From: Cercospora beticola
Taxonomy: Eukaryota > Ascomycota > Dothideomycetes > Mycosphaerellales > Mycosphaerellaceae
NCBI RefSeq assembly: GCF_033473495.1
Contig: NC_088940.1
Coordinates: 2,666,001-2,730,000 of the forward strand
Length of the DNA: 64,000 bases
Reading direction: 5' to 3'
Both the position numbers and the translations under genes were made by a program. The notes below the pieces were generated by a model. That model was not told the DNA's origin. It searched no databases and was given only the letters and a program-made list of their open reading frames with translations. Positions 46,044-55,903 of the stretch are shown piece by piece (position 1 is the stretch's first letter; each line of letters begins with the position of its first letter).

Positions 46044-46475
46044 ATGTATCGAAGCGTCTATGGAATCGTTCTCCTGCTGGGTGGCATTTTTCACGGTGTA
46101 CAAGCGGCACCTAATCTCCAGCACAATATCGATAGCCGTGCGCAGCCAGACAGAGTTACTCCAACCCACGGGTGAGCCTAATCCTTGGAGCGCCTTTTTC
46201 GTCGTTATAATATCTGTGCTCATCAATGATCTGGCAGCTACTGGTGCGAGAAAGGGAACCTGGTAAGTCTTTCCTTCTCCTTCAACTACAATGATATCGT
46301 GGCCTTCGATTTTTAATGACTGTTCGTGCGACAGGTTATCATCTCGGGATCCATACGAGATGAGAAGCCATGTGGTGGAGATAATGGTCAGTGTTGCTCG
46401 ACGAGCCCCGATCATACTAAGGGGGATTGTTTGACTTGTCATGCGGTTCATGGCTGTCCCGGGAATTGTCCATGA
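46044..46475 (+). CDS. Small cysteine-rich secreted protein (candidate effector), 97 residues
   Basis: No named family recognised. Three exons: 46044-46171, a 25-nt exon 46238-46262, and 46335-46475. Introns of 66 nt (GTGAGC donor, CTCAT branch) and 72 nt (GTAAGT donor, AATGAC branch). Only this splicing keeps the frame open through to the TGA at 46473. Residues 1-21 form a signal peptide (Leu/Ile/Val core, cleavage expected after Gly-Val-Gln-Ala). The mature part of about 76 residues has 8 cysteines, at 46, 64, 71, 72, 83, 86, 92 and 96, i.e. C-X17-C-X6-CC-X10-C-X2-C-X5-C-X3-C, enough for four disulfides; the segment 64-96 is Gly/Asp/Pro-rich. ATG has AAAAAA ahead of it. It sits directly beside the RIP island, a typical place for fungal effector genes. 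Effector function is inference; a secreted antimicrobial or surface protein is possible. Confidence 0.75.
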
Positions 46476-46870
46476 AGATATTGATGGATTTGAAAGAGGG
46501 AAGGGATGAGGTTGTCATGGATTTGAGTTCCATGTATGTGAAGAGGTGGTCTCCTTTGCTTCATCAAAACAGAGAATCAATCCGGCTTCTTCGAAAGGCT
46601 TCGCTGCGAAGTTGGTCGCGTAGCTTGCGTCTGTCGAGACGGAGTGAATGGTCAGAATGGTCAGCGTGACGCGACATGCAGATAGAACGCGTATACGTCA
46701 TAGTTCATCAACGACTTTCGGTTCCTTTCGCAGCTCAAGCGGAGTCCGGTCCGCAGCCAGTACAACGTCCCTCTACACGCATCATTCGCGTCATCTCTTT
46801 GCGTGATAGTAGAAGTACCTGGTGAGCTCGTGAGCTGCATTGTTGAACTCTCACCACTCCCTTCCATATC
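46476..46870. other. Intergenic
   Basis: 395 bp between two plus-strand genes: 3' UTR of the secreted-protein gene and promoter of the next. No coding signal supported. Confidence 0.5.
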
Positions 46871-47851
46871 ATGCGTCCTTTCTCCCAATCTCTCCTCCGT
46901 GCATCAACAAGAGCTACCAACTTTACACCAGTCTCACGTCTCACACTTGCCACGAGACAGCTACGAACCCCAGCTTCACAAACCACCACAAGAGCTTTCA
47001 CACAGACTACCAGAACCATGTCTTCCGAAAACAAGGATGTCGGACCTCTTAAGATCGAAAGCACAAACATTTCCACAGCTTCCGGCGTAGAACTCTCTTC
47101 CCAACAGCAAACACTCGTCGGCTCTGTCCTCGATCTCTTCGCTGGAAGGCCCTCGTTGGCAAAGCTCCAGCTCTGGAAGGATGAGGGAGAATTCATCGAT
47201 CCGTTGACCATCGCCAAGGGAAGGAAACAATTCGAACCGCAGTGTAAGCTTTTCATTCTCCCATCCTCTTTCCCAAATGCATCATGCCTCTGATCAACAC
47301 GGATTTGTGATGTATAGGGTACGGCCTTCAATCCCTCTTCTCCGAAATCGAACGTCTTCACCACCAAGTGACATCCTCCGGCAACCCGATCGAATTAGAC
47401 CTGAAATCCCGCTACGTCGTCAAGGGAATTGGAAAGGAACAAATCATCAACAGCAAGGTCAAGATCTGGACTGAGGGGGATAAGATTGCGAAGGTGCACG
47501 ATGAGTGGGACGGAAAATTGCCAGAAGGTGATATTGCGCAGGTGAGTGCAAAGTATCTCCCATTGATTAGTCCTTGGTGGTGGTATGCGTTGGCAGAGGG
47601 ATGGGCATTTTGGGGTTGGAGTTTTGTATGGGGAACGCGGCCTTGGAGGGTGCGTTGGCCTTTCTTTACTCAGCTCGCCCGTTCCCTTTGCTTTGGACTT
47701 GATGGTATTCAGGGGTGGTGCAAGTCTTGATTTGAGATTCATGCTGACCTTTCCTCTATTGCAGGCCTTCCAGAGACTGAATGCGAACTCGGTGCCTTTG
47801 ATGGTCAGTGTGCCGAAGAATGCGGAGGAGGATGCGAAGAGGGGAAATTAG
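46871..47851 (+). CDS. Mitochondrial NTF2-like-fold (DUF2358-type) protein
   Basis: Exons 46871-47243, 47318-47541 and 47765-47851; introns of 74 nt (phase 1) and 223 nt (phase 0). The second intron is unusually long for this window but has a GTGAGT donor and a TTGCAG acceptor, and both flanking frames continue. The product is 227 residues. The N-terminus (about 1-50) is Arg/Ser/Thr-rich without acids, a mitochondrial presequence. A second Met, after Arg-Thr near residue 50, could give a cytosolic form. Residues about 80-215 form a single domain with Leu-Phe-Ala-Gly-Arg-Pro, Phe-Ile-Asp-Pro-Leu and a Trp-Tyr-Gly-Leu block, as in fungal uncharacterised SnoaL/NTF2-like proteins. No catalytic residues can be named. 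Confidence 0.75.
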
Positions 47852-48145
47852 AGTGACGTAGATTACTGTACCGTCAGATGAATGGAATGATGATTGATGA
47901 CATTCACCTCAATGCTTTTTCGAATCATGCCAATGCGCCAAACTGGCAAATGGTTCTGAACCTGCCTCTTCTCGCGAGCTTGGCCTTTCTTATTCCTTGC
48001 TGTGGCTGCGAGCCAGCCGCTCTCCCAAAGACTTCGGAGGCGACTTCGTTCCTTCAAGCGATGCGATTGGCCGGACACAACGGCCTCCAACCGCGATGCA
48101 TCATCGCTCAACTGTCCTTGCAACACAGTAGCCAACATAACAACC

Positions 48146-48682
48146 TCACGTCCCTGCATCATCCTCCTTCTTCTCATGCCCCGCCGTAGCAACCTCTAAA
48201 ATCTCCTCTTCCAACCCCTTCACATACAAAACCTCTATCCCCACCAGCTCCAACTTGTTCCTCCCCTCGTTTACCCCCACAAACGTCTCCGGCTCCCCTA
48301 CCCCACAAACCACCTTCTGAATCGCCTGACTCCCATCCTTCTTCCTCAAATCCAAGATCCTATCCACACAACTCTTATTCCCTACACTCCTCTTATTACA
48401 AGGCTCCATTGTCGTGTATAATATTACGCCGTCCGGTAGATGTTCGCCGAGATCTTCTTCAGTGCAAGAATACTTTTCGGCGAGCTTGATGAAGCAGGAT
48501 TGTTCGGCGTGAGTGTTTCCTGGCATTTCGAGGGTGTAGCCGGTGATTAAAGGTGTGAGGTCTGGTGGGGCGAGGAGGAGGGCTCCGACGCGGAAGTTTG
48601 TGGGTTTGGGAGGGGATTTTTGGGCCGAGAGGAGGGCCAGGCGGAGGTAGTGGCTGTGGTTGTTGGGGCTGAAGGCGGACAT
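48146..48682 (-). CDS. Cytidine/deoxycytidylate-deaminase-family protein
   Basis: Single exon, 178 residues. The zinc site is visible: His58-Ala59-Glu60 and Pro94-Cys95 followed by Lys-Arg and a second Cys at 105 in the string Gly-Asn-Lys-Ser-Cys. This wide Cys-Cys spacing resembles the deaminase part of Rib2-type (riboflavin pathway pyrimidine deaminase) proteins rather than classical cytidine deaminases, where the two Cys are three apart. Glu60 is the expected proton shuttle, so the enzyme looks active. ATG 48682 was chosen because the protein aligns from the Arg-Leu-Ala-Leu helix onward; the open frame extends upstream to 48970 with a non-conserved, Pro/His-rich sequence. The substrate is not determinable here. 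It converges with the preceding gene (about 290 bp apart). Confidence 0.82.
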   Translation of the reverse strand: MSAFSPNNHSHYLRLALLSAQKSPPKPTNFRVGALLLAPPDLTPLITGYTLEMPGNTHAEQSCFIKLAEKYSCTEEDLGEHLPDGVILYTTMEPCNKRSVGNKSCVDRILDLRKKDGSQAIQKVVCGVGEPETFVGVNEGRNKLELVGIEVLYVKGLEEEILEVATAGHEKKEDDAGT

Positions 48683-49121
48683 TTTTGCCGGTAGTTGACG
48701 CTTTGCAGAGAAGGGCGGAGGGGGTTGAGGATGTGGTGGGAGATGAGGAGGAGGATAGATATGGGAGGAGAGAAATGTAAGATGGATGATGTACGTGATG
48801 TACGTATAGCTACCTGTGTTAGGGGACTTGCGTTGCTTATGGTGTACTTGAGAGCTGCCCTTGACGCCTAGGCTAGGAATAGTATAGGACTTCACTCTTG
48901 GAAAATTGGCATCTGTCATCAACCTAGTAGAAGGTAAGATGGTATTGATTCTCGAAGGTTGGTGTTTCAAAGCAGTGGTGAAATTCCATGCTCCGGCATC
49001 GGCTGACCTCGGCTCAGGCTTTGGGTCTTTCCCGACTTCACTCGATGTTTACAACCGCCAAGATGTGGACATCTTTTCCATCACATTCTTTAATCTGCGT
49101 GTGCGCAGGGAATCCGGAGCG
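48683..49121. other. Intergenic, divergent promoter region
   Basis: Between the deaminase gene (minus) and the carrier gene (plus). It may hold an upstream non-coding exon of the carrier: a TGCGCAG acceptor-like string ends at 49108. No coding sequence supported. Confidence 0.4.
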
Positions 49122-50120
49122 ATGAAGGATGTGAGTATGCTGTTGGCACGTTCTGTGCATTTGGCAACTGACATTGCGGCAGGATGGCGGAAATACGCCG
49201 ATGATAGTCTCGTTGCTTGCGGGAGGTATTGCGGGAGCTATTGAGGGAGCTGCTACGGTGCATCTCGACCATCCCGACATACTTCCAGCTATGTTCTCTG
49301 ACCAGTACTGCAGTATCCGTTCGAATTTGCCAAGACAAGAGTTCAACTTCGTGAAAAGAAAGGCCAACCCACGCCCAAGAATCCATTCAAAGTCGTTTAC
49401 CAAGTCTACTCCAAGGAAGGCATTCGGGCACTTTACAAAGGCTGTCTTCCTCTCGTCATTGGTAGCGTCGGCAAAGATGGCATTCGCTTCCTCTCCTTTG
49501 ACACAATCAAAAATACTTTCAAGGATCCCGAAACAGGCACCCTCTCCCCTGCTCGCAGCATGCTATCCGGCATGGCTTCCGGGGTCGTAGCCTCTGCCAC
49601 AGCTGTCACTCCCACCGAACGCATCAAAACCGCACTTATAGACGATGCTCGCACAGAGCGCCGATTCAATAACGCGAGACATTGTGTCAAAACCATCCTC
49701 AAAGAAGACGGTTTCCTCGGCCTCTATCGCGGTTTCGCAGGTACGACATTGAAACAAGCCGGCGCAACAGCTTTCCGTATGGGAACATACAACATTTTGA
49801 AAGACTACGAACGTGTACGAGGCATCGAACAATCTACTACGACGAATTTCGCGAATGGATCTGTGGCGGGCGTGGTTACGACGTTGGCCACGCAACCTTT
49901 TGACATGATTAAGACAAGATGTCAGAGTTCGAGGGGTGCGAGTACGGTTGATACTTTCAAAAGCATCATGTCGGATTATGGTATCAAAGGTTTCTGGAGG
50001 GGCACGACGATGAGGTTGGGGAGGACGGTGTTCAGTGGAGGAATTTTGTTCACCAGTTATGAGTGGGCGGCTGCGTTGTTGAATCCGGTTTTCAGGACGG
50101 TTGCGACGAAGGATGAATAG
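49122..50120 (+). CDS. Mitochondrial carrier, tricarboxylate (citrate) transporter type
   Basis: SLC25-family inner-membrane exchanger. Exons 49122-49130 (only 9 nt, encoding Met-Lys-Asp), 49183-49257 and 49314-50120; introns of 52 and 56 nt, both phase 0. It yields 296 residues, the usual carrier length. The three repeat signatures Px[DE]xx[KR] are all present: Pro-Phe-Glu-Phe-Ala-Lys (spans intron 2), Pro-Thr-Glu-Arg-Ile-Lys, and Pro-Phe-Asp-Met-Ile-Lys. The Gly-Lys-Asp-Gly-Ile-Arg-Phe and Leu-Lys-Gln-Ala-Gly-Ala-Thr-Ala-Phe-Arg-Met-Gly blocks resemble fungal Ctp1-like proteins, so citrate/malate exchange is the best guess. The tiny first exon is plausible but the true start could lie in an unseen upstream exon. 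Confidence 0.85.
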
Positions 50121-50510
50121 ATGGATGGTGAGGTTGGATATAGAGAAGAGTTGCATTTGTATGTGCGATGGAAGTGTAGAGACTTTAGTGGGATGCTGAC
50201 CGCCGCCCGCAGATGCAAGTCAGAGCGACATCCAGTGGCATCTACGTAACGCCGGCACTCTTGCTCACCCAGACGAGTCAGCTTGCAAAGCGTCGGGTCT
50301 CGGCAGACCACATGTATAGAGCGTGTTGCCTTGTCTTTTGCTCGTGCAGCACCAAATTTGCAGGAAGCGCGCGTGGATCAATGGTCCCAACACTGGGCGG
50401 TACGTTTTCCTCCAATGCACTCGATCGCCCGTTTTTTTTTGGTCTCCGGCTTGGAGCATCCCAAGATCAGTTATCCCGAAAGCCTGTGCTCGGTGAGCAT
50501 CCTCTCACGT
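50121..50510. other. Intergenic between convergent genes
   Basis: 390 bp with no supported coding region; a T9 run occurs near 50432-50440. Confidence 0.5.
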
Positions 50511-51128
50511 TCATTGCTCAGATTCGCGCAAGGCCTTGTTCGCCAGCTCATTCCAAGTCTTCCCCTTCACTTCTTCCATGGCTTCTAGAACCAGTTTCAC
50601 ATCGTTGGCCGATAGCTGTGCTGCTTTATTTCGCTTGGCGGGATCGCCCAGTCGACTGGCAATAGCTTTTCGCAGTGAAACAATCGCTGACTGTTGGTCA
50701 GGTATCCAGAACGCCATTATTGCTAGGTGCTTGATGACGGTGACCGAGAGACCTGCGTGACCGACTTTCTTGGAGATGATCTTTTGTGCGCGCAAGCTGC
50801 GATGCCATTTCTTTCCCCAATGAGCCACGACGATTTTGGCGTACTTTTCTCTACGCGACTCTAGAGCCACGAATGGGCCATCATCCTATTGTCTATGGGT
50901 CAGCGGATGTAAAGATAGAGGGTGGCAGGAGGAACCCACGGTCGCTCTATCGGGCAGCGCTTCGTGCTCCTCCGGATCGCCGACAGATCGAGCACTCTGG
51001 TCTGCGTGACTGAGCAGCGCGGATACGCTCTCGCGCTGTTCTTCTGGCATCGGCGCGATATCTTCGGGCATCGGAGACGGAGGCGGCTCCTCGTAGAGGT
51101 CCGAGTCGTGATTAGATGCTGAAAACAT
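50511..51128 (-). CDS. Hypothetical protein, 187 residues
   Basis: Not recognised. Two exons, 51128-50940 and 50885-50511, with a 54-nt intron (GTGGGT donor, CTGAC branch, AATAG acceptor) in phase 0. The N-terminal third is acidic and Pro/Glu/Ser-rich, probably disordered. The C-terminal part (about residues 66-187) is helical and basic with a Trp-Gly-Lys-Lys-Trp-His motif and a Lys/Arg-rich helix, which could bind nucleic acid, but no known DNA-binding signature is present. It is divergent from the gene at 51370 with 241 bp between starts. Confidence 0.68.
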
Positions 51129-51369
51129 GTCGTTGGTGATTAGAGACGGTCAAGTGAAGAAATTGAAGAAGAAGGGATGCGAAGTTAAGAGCCGGCGCGA
51201 GGAAGGCGACGGCCCACAAAAAGAGCTTCACTTTGAGCCAAGAAGTGATTGACGACGCGAAACCGGTGAGCAAACAACAGTGGTGGCACACGGGTCACTT
51301 CTGCGCACATGCAAACCACCGCACTTACATTCTCGCCTCCTCTTCCGATCGCACACCACGACATCCATC

Positions 51370-52120
51370 ATGGAAGGCTCCAACTCAATCGTCCTGCCTC
51401 TTCGAGGCACTCGCAATGTCGTTATGGGCAATACTGAAGACGTCCTCAATAGCGAGCCGCGGCGCGCACCACTCACCGCGGCGAATCTGGCGCTGTTATC
51501 TTGTGGTCAAGGAAGCCGGCAGAAGCCCATGAATGTCGAGGAAAGTGAGGACAAAGGCGTAGAGATTACCGGCGAGGTATCCATTGCCCTCTAACTTTTG
51601 TGCTCTACGACCATTTGCTGACTCGAGACCTAGAAGGCAGGCGGCGATGAGGGTCACATCGAAGGTGAAAGCACGCAAGTCAAGCCATTCGCGTGGTCGG
51701 CCGTCAGATTCACCGCCATGCGTCAGAAGGAAAAGCAAGCGTTCATGGACAGCGCAATGAAAAATTTCTGGCTAAGTGACTTCCTCGACCGCATGCCTCT
51801 GAAACCACGCCGCAAGCAAGGCGATATGACAACGCCACAAGCCTTCACCAAGTGGCCCAAGGGCATCAAAATGTCGCTCATAGACCTAGCGCACCACACC
51901 GAACTAGAAGAAGCCATAGCGTAAGTGAGCACGAGGCTGAGATCTAGACAACGCATAGCTAATATGCTCCAGACTTCTAGACGAAGTATTCGAGAAGAGG
52001 AAGGTGCCAAGTACAGCCTGGGAAGGACTGGATGAGGATATGATTGACGAGGCCAAGGAGATTGCGTGGAAGAGATATCTGAAAGGCAACATGAGCTGGT
52101 GTGGAGCAAACCTGCACTAG
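51370..52120 (+). CDS. Fungus-specific protein, paralog of the gene at 3658-4572
   Basis: Family not named. Exons 51370-51576, 51634-51920 and 51973-52120; introns of 57 nt (phase 0) and 52 nt (phase 2, GTAAGT donor, GCTAAT branch). The product is 213 residues. Shared with the left-hand gene: a Leu-Thr-Ala-x-Asn-Leu motif near the end of exon 1, then in exon 2 an Ala/Thr-Met-Arg ... Ala-Phe ... Trp ... Met-Pro ... Lys-Pro-Arg/Lys ... Lys-Trp-Pro block, then Glu-Lys-Arg in exon 3, with identical intron phases. The acidic tail of the left-hand gene is missing; this copy ends in a basic/aromatic stretch. No catalytic motif or membrane segment is visible. Confidence 0.75.
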
Positions 52121-52327
52121 GCGACATTATCTTATTGTCGCTGTGAATGAGAAGAGGCAGCTTTCAGAGTCCCGCCTTTCAGGTACACCATTCGAAGAAC
52201 TGGCTGAACTCGTGGTCAGAGTGGAGATAGAAGGACTGTTGCATTGAAACTCCGATTCCCTCAAGGCTTGAGGCTTGTGTCAACTCGACATGTAGCAAGG
52301 GACGAGCGATCGAAAGCCGTGGAAGAA

Positions 52328-53103
52328 ATGAAGCCCTCAGAACATGGCAGTCGAAATTATGTCAAAGAAGAATTTTTCTCATGCAGAACACGACAATGCT
52401 TTGGGTGGCTACGCCCTGGCCCAACTACTGGTGATCCGACTGGATTCTTAGGCTTGCCAGCTGAGTTAAGGAATTATATCTATGAGCTAAGTGGATGTTT
52501 GAGGGAGTTCAAGTGTCACAAATGCATACGGAGTTACGATCGAACAAAGTCATGTCGCGATTGCAACCGTTATGGAATATCGACCATGAAAGTACTCCAC
52601 TACTGCTCAGAAAGCGCAGAGCTAATGTGCCCTTCAGTAAATTTCGCCGCAAACTAAGGCGGGGAACGGAAGACGACGATCAACCTCTCCCATGGAGCGA
52701 CTCACCTCTCCTGAGAGTTTCAAGACAGGTTCGGAATGACACCTTGCCGATGTTCTTTGGTAAATTCCAAGTCAATGTACAGGCTGAAGATGCGTACTGG
52801 GGGGCGATGTTGCGCTGGTTCGAGCAAATTGGCAAAGAAAAGGTTGCGATGTTGAGAGAATACATTATCGACATTCCCGGAGATTTGTATCTCAAGCTAG
52901 AGGATCGGTCGATTACTGATGAGGTAAGTAAGCACTGGAAGCAAGAATTGAAGAAGCTCGCTGGATATGGGGTGAGGATGGAGTCGAACGGAATCCAACG
53001 CTTTCGAAAGAAGCTACTGTGGGAGTCAGCCCAGGTGGATGAACGAATCGCGATAGATCGAAAGCACGGCAGAATGCGGGCTTCTAAGAAGCCCAGAGTG
53101 TAG
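52328..53103 (+). pseudogene. LPxELRNxIY-family protein, copy 1, with broken splice donor
   Basis: First of three tandem paralogs. Exon 1 (52328-52587) carries the F-box/2EXR-like motif Leu-Pro-Ala-Glu-Leu-Arg-Asn-Tyr-Ile-Tyr and a Cys-rich segment; exon 2 (52638-53103) carries the Leu-Leu-Arg-Val-Ser-Arg-Gln-Val-Arg block and a helical C-terminus. They are in different frames. The expected intron, 52588-52637 (50 nt, GCTAAT branch, TTCAG acceptor), is at the same phase-2 site as in copies 2 and 3 and restores the frame, but its donor reads GAAAGT instead of GTAAGT. So either the gene is broken or it uses a GA-AG intron. The N-terminal coiled-coil region of the other copies is absent. With the intron removed the product would be 241 residues. 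Confidence 0.6.
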
Positions 53104-53932
53104 CGTTGCGGACGGCACAGATCCTTGCTCTGGTCACGGGTCCAATAGCAATGGCATCGCTCATTTTCGAGTACGAAAGGCAGCAGCACCCGATGCATGT
53201 GTTTTGACTGTGCTCTCTTGAGAAGCGAACACCAGCAGGGGCGTGAAGACTCACAAGAATGCATCGCAGCGAGACAGAAGTAGATCAATCGAAAAGCAAG
53301 CTTCCAGGACACGTTGTACTGGGGTCGCCGTTGGTGAAAGTTGGCTCGATGCAATGTCGCTTTTGATTTCCTTGCTGGCTATCATTTGGTGGCATGTACT
53401 GGAATGAAGAAACAGAGATTAGCCTTGAAACTCGCATCGAGACACAAGTTTGCGAGCCTTGGTACATGCATACTGAATTTTAGACGGTACACACAACGTC
53501 TGGTTTCCCCTCTGTTCTCTTCAAGTGTCGAAGCTTTAGAAGCGTCGCGCCGCGTCACCACATTGTTCCTTCCAACAACGGCTTCGGAAGGTGCAGTCTG
53601 AAATGGAGACAGGATAGCGGTACTCCTGCTCGGATATTCAACAAAGCGCTATTTAAGGCGCTGTACATCCATCAAACATTATAATTGGCCTCTGAAGAAC
53701 CCTATGCAGGCTATGACAACTGACTAGGCCTGTCATTCACCATTGATGCCGCACGTGTATTCACTCTGCTTACGTTATCAGCGACCTCGGGCTCTTTAGT
53801 TTTCCAATTCACAATCAATTTAAACCACACCATTGCTACAATTTGGATGGCGACAGTTGAGCCACCTCCGTCACCTGCCTCTCACCCCTAATAACGCCTT
53901 GCCCAACTCGACGAACTAAGCTCAGATGTTCC
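53104..53932. other. Intergenic
   Basis: About 830 bp between paralog copies 1 and 2. No coding region, repeat or RNA gene recognised. Confidence 0.45.
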
Positions 53933-54991
53933 ATGATGGCTAGACCATCTCCGCATCCTGTGGTCGGGTTGCTCGCGAACTTACAACATGAATACAACAA
54001 ACTCGAGTCGAAGATGGACCAGCTTTGCCTCAATCTCCGCCATATGCCACCAGAGTACAACGGCAATGGGGCTGAGCTCCTTCTCACACAAGGCCCGCCA
54101 ATTATCGGCCAAGATTTTGAAGACCGCCAATTGCGCACTCTTCGAATAGTGGTCTACAGTCGGGTTGACAGAATCGTTAGCGAACATTACCAGCGAAGTG
54201 GAAGGGTATGGCAGCACGTTTCAAAACGATTGGATCGTACTTTCATTGAGCTGCAACGTATTGAACACAAGATGTTGGACCTCGAAGCTGAGATTGATCG
54301 TGACGAGATCGAGTACAGGCAGAGACCGAGTCTCGTATACTCACCATCACTGCATTCGTTAATCAGGTCTGGCCGTCCGATTTGATTTCTTGACCTGCCA
54401 GCGGAACTGAGAAATTACATCTACAACCTGAGTGGATGCTTGGGTTCGCGAAAACGTCGCGGCAACTGCAAGTGCAATTACGACGAAGGGCCATTCGAAG
54501 GCCGCGTCTGCTTGCGTCATGAGCGACGACCACCGATGTAAGATCTTGCCTCCATTTGACCGTCTTCCTTTGTGGCAGTGCTGACCCGCCACTCTAGTCG
54601 ATTCTCTGCCACCGACAAACTTCGCCAAGTCAAGGAGCCAGCCCTTCTTCGCGTCTCTAGACAAGTCCGAAGTGACACGTTGCCAATGTTCTATGGGAGG
54701 CTCGCCGTCTATGTAGATGGCAATGCCGGATCCTGGACAAAGATGTTCAGGTGGATCAAGACTCTCGGCAAAGAAAAGGCAGCGATGCTGCGGGACATCA
54801 AAGTCGAACTTTTGGACTATTTCGATTTTGATTCAGAAGTGGAGCTGAAGCGGGCTGAGGATGTCGGACGCAAGCAGCTGGAGAAATCACTGAAGAAGCT
54901 CGCTCAATTTGGGGTGAAGGTGGACCAAAAGGGGCTTCTGTTAATTATCAGCCGATACCATCGGAACATTTATCGTCCACCATGGGAATAG
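53933..54991 (+). pseudogene. LPxELRNxIY-family protein, copy 2, with in-frame stop
   Basis: Second paralog. Exon 1 runs from ATG 53933 to 54537, exon 2 from 54598 to 54991; the 60-nt intron (GTAAGA donor, CTGAC branch, TCTAG acceptor) is in phase 2. The N-terminal 150 residues are coiled-coil-like (Leu-Glu-Ser-Lys-Met-Asp-Gln-Leu and similar). A TGA at 54383-54385 stands immediately before the Phe-Leu-Asp-Leu-Pro-Ala-Glu-Leu-Arg-Asn motif, where copies 1 and 3 have a glycine codon. The frame is otherwise open through exon 2 (332 codons plus terminal stop), so this is a single nonsense change: recent pseudogene, read-through, or two shorter products. Confidence 0.68.
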
Positions 54992-55903
54992 ATATGGGAA
55001 AAGGCGTTGGGAGAGACGGAAGACATCGTAATGTGCTGCCTTGACGGGCGAACGATTGTAGACGAAACTGGGCTCTATTTGCCCCTCAGTCTGGTACTAG
55101 AAGTATAGCTGATTTCAGTGTGTGAAAATCAGCTGTATGCTTCTCGAGTTTGCGACTGGGCTGACTGGGCAAGGGTGCCGCAGCGGAAAATTGTGGAGGC
55201 TCAAAAGTATGCGTTTCCAAAGAGAGACAGACGCGAATTGACAGAAAAGCAAAAGTTCAGGATGCGTTGATGCTCCCTCCCCATGAAATTCCTGCATACA
55301 GTATTGAGATTGCTCTCAACTTCTATCGCTTCTCTCATAATTCTCAGGACCCAGGGATGCTGTGCAAAGGTTGCTTTTGAGCCGCTTGCCGTGGACTGGT
55401 GGGATAGCAGGTATTCGAACAAAGGAACAGCGACCACCCCCAGACTTACATTGAAGATCAATTTTGGACATTTCAATTCATACCTACTGACCTCCGGAAG
55501 ATACATACGGGGTCTGACATTCTCTTTGGTCCCATGTTTCTGGAGCCTTTCGCGCAAGCTCTTGTACTGTCATGAGCAATTCTACTGCTACATGTAATGC
55601 TCTGCCTGCACATACATCAGTGGCTCGGCCAATACCTGGGCGGACAGCATAGATCATACATCGTCCGTCAATTGGTTGTGCAGGGGCTTGTGTGCAACAT
55701 GACTCACGAGTGAATGTGCTTACAATGCGGAGCCTGCTCATCATTCACCAAGACTAGGCTTGTGAATCTTGGCACGATCTGTGTGGAGAACGGACAATCG
55801 ACTATAATCTTCTTCCCTGACAAGGCTCGCAAGACAGTACACGATTTCGGACTTGACTTGAATCTTCCGGGAGGTAGTTTATCAGCGCCAAAGCACTACA
55901 GTC
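54992..55903. other. Intergenic
   Basis: About 910 bp between paralog copies 2 and 3. Short open frames lack domains. No repeat recognised. Confidence 0.45.

Noticed and set aside
45888..46451. 187-residue antisense open frame over the right LTR and the secreted-protein gene
   Set aside because: It covers the LTR and runs against the spliced Cys-rich gene, which has a signal peptide, consensus introns and a dense Cys pattern; the antisense frame has none of these.
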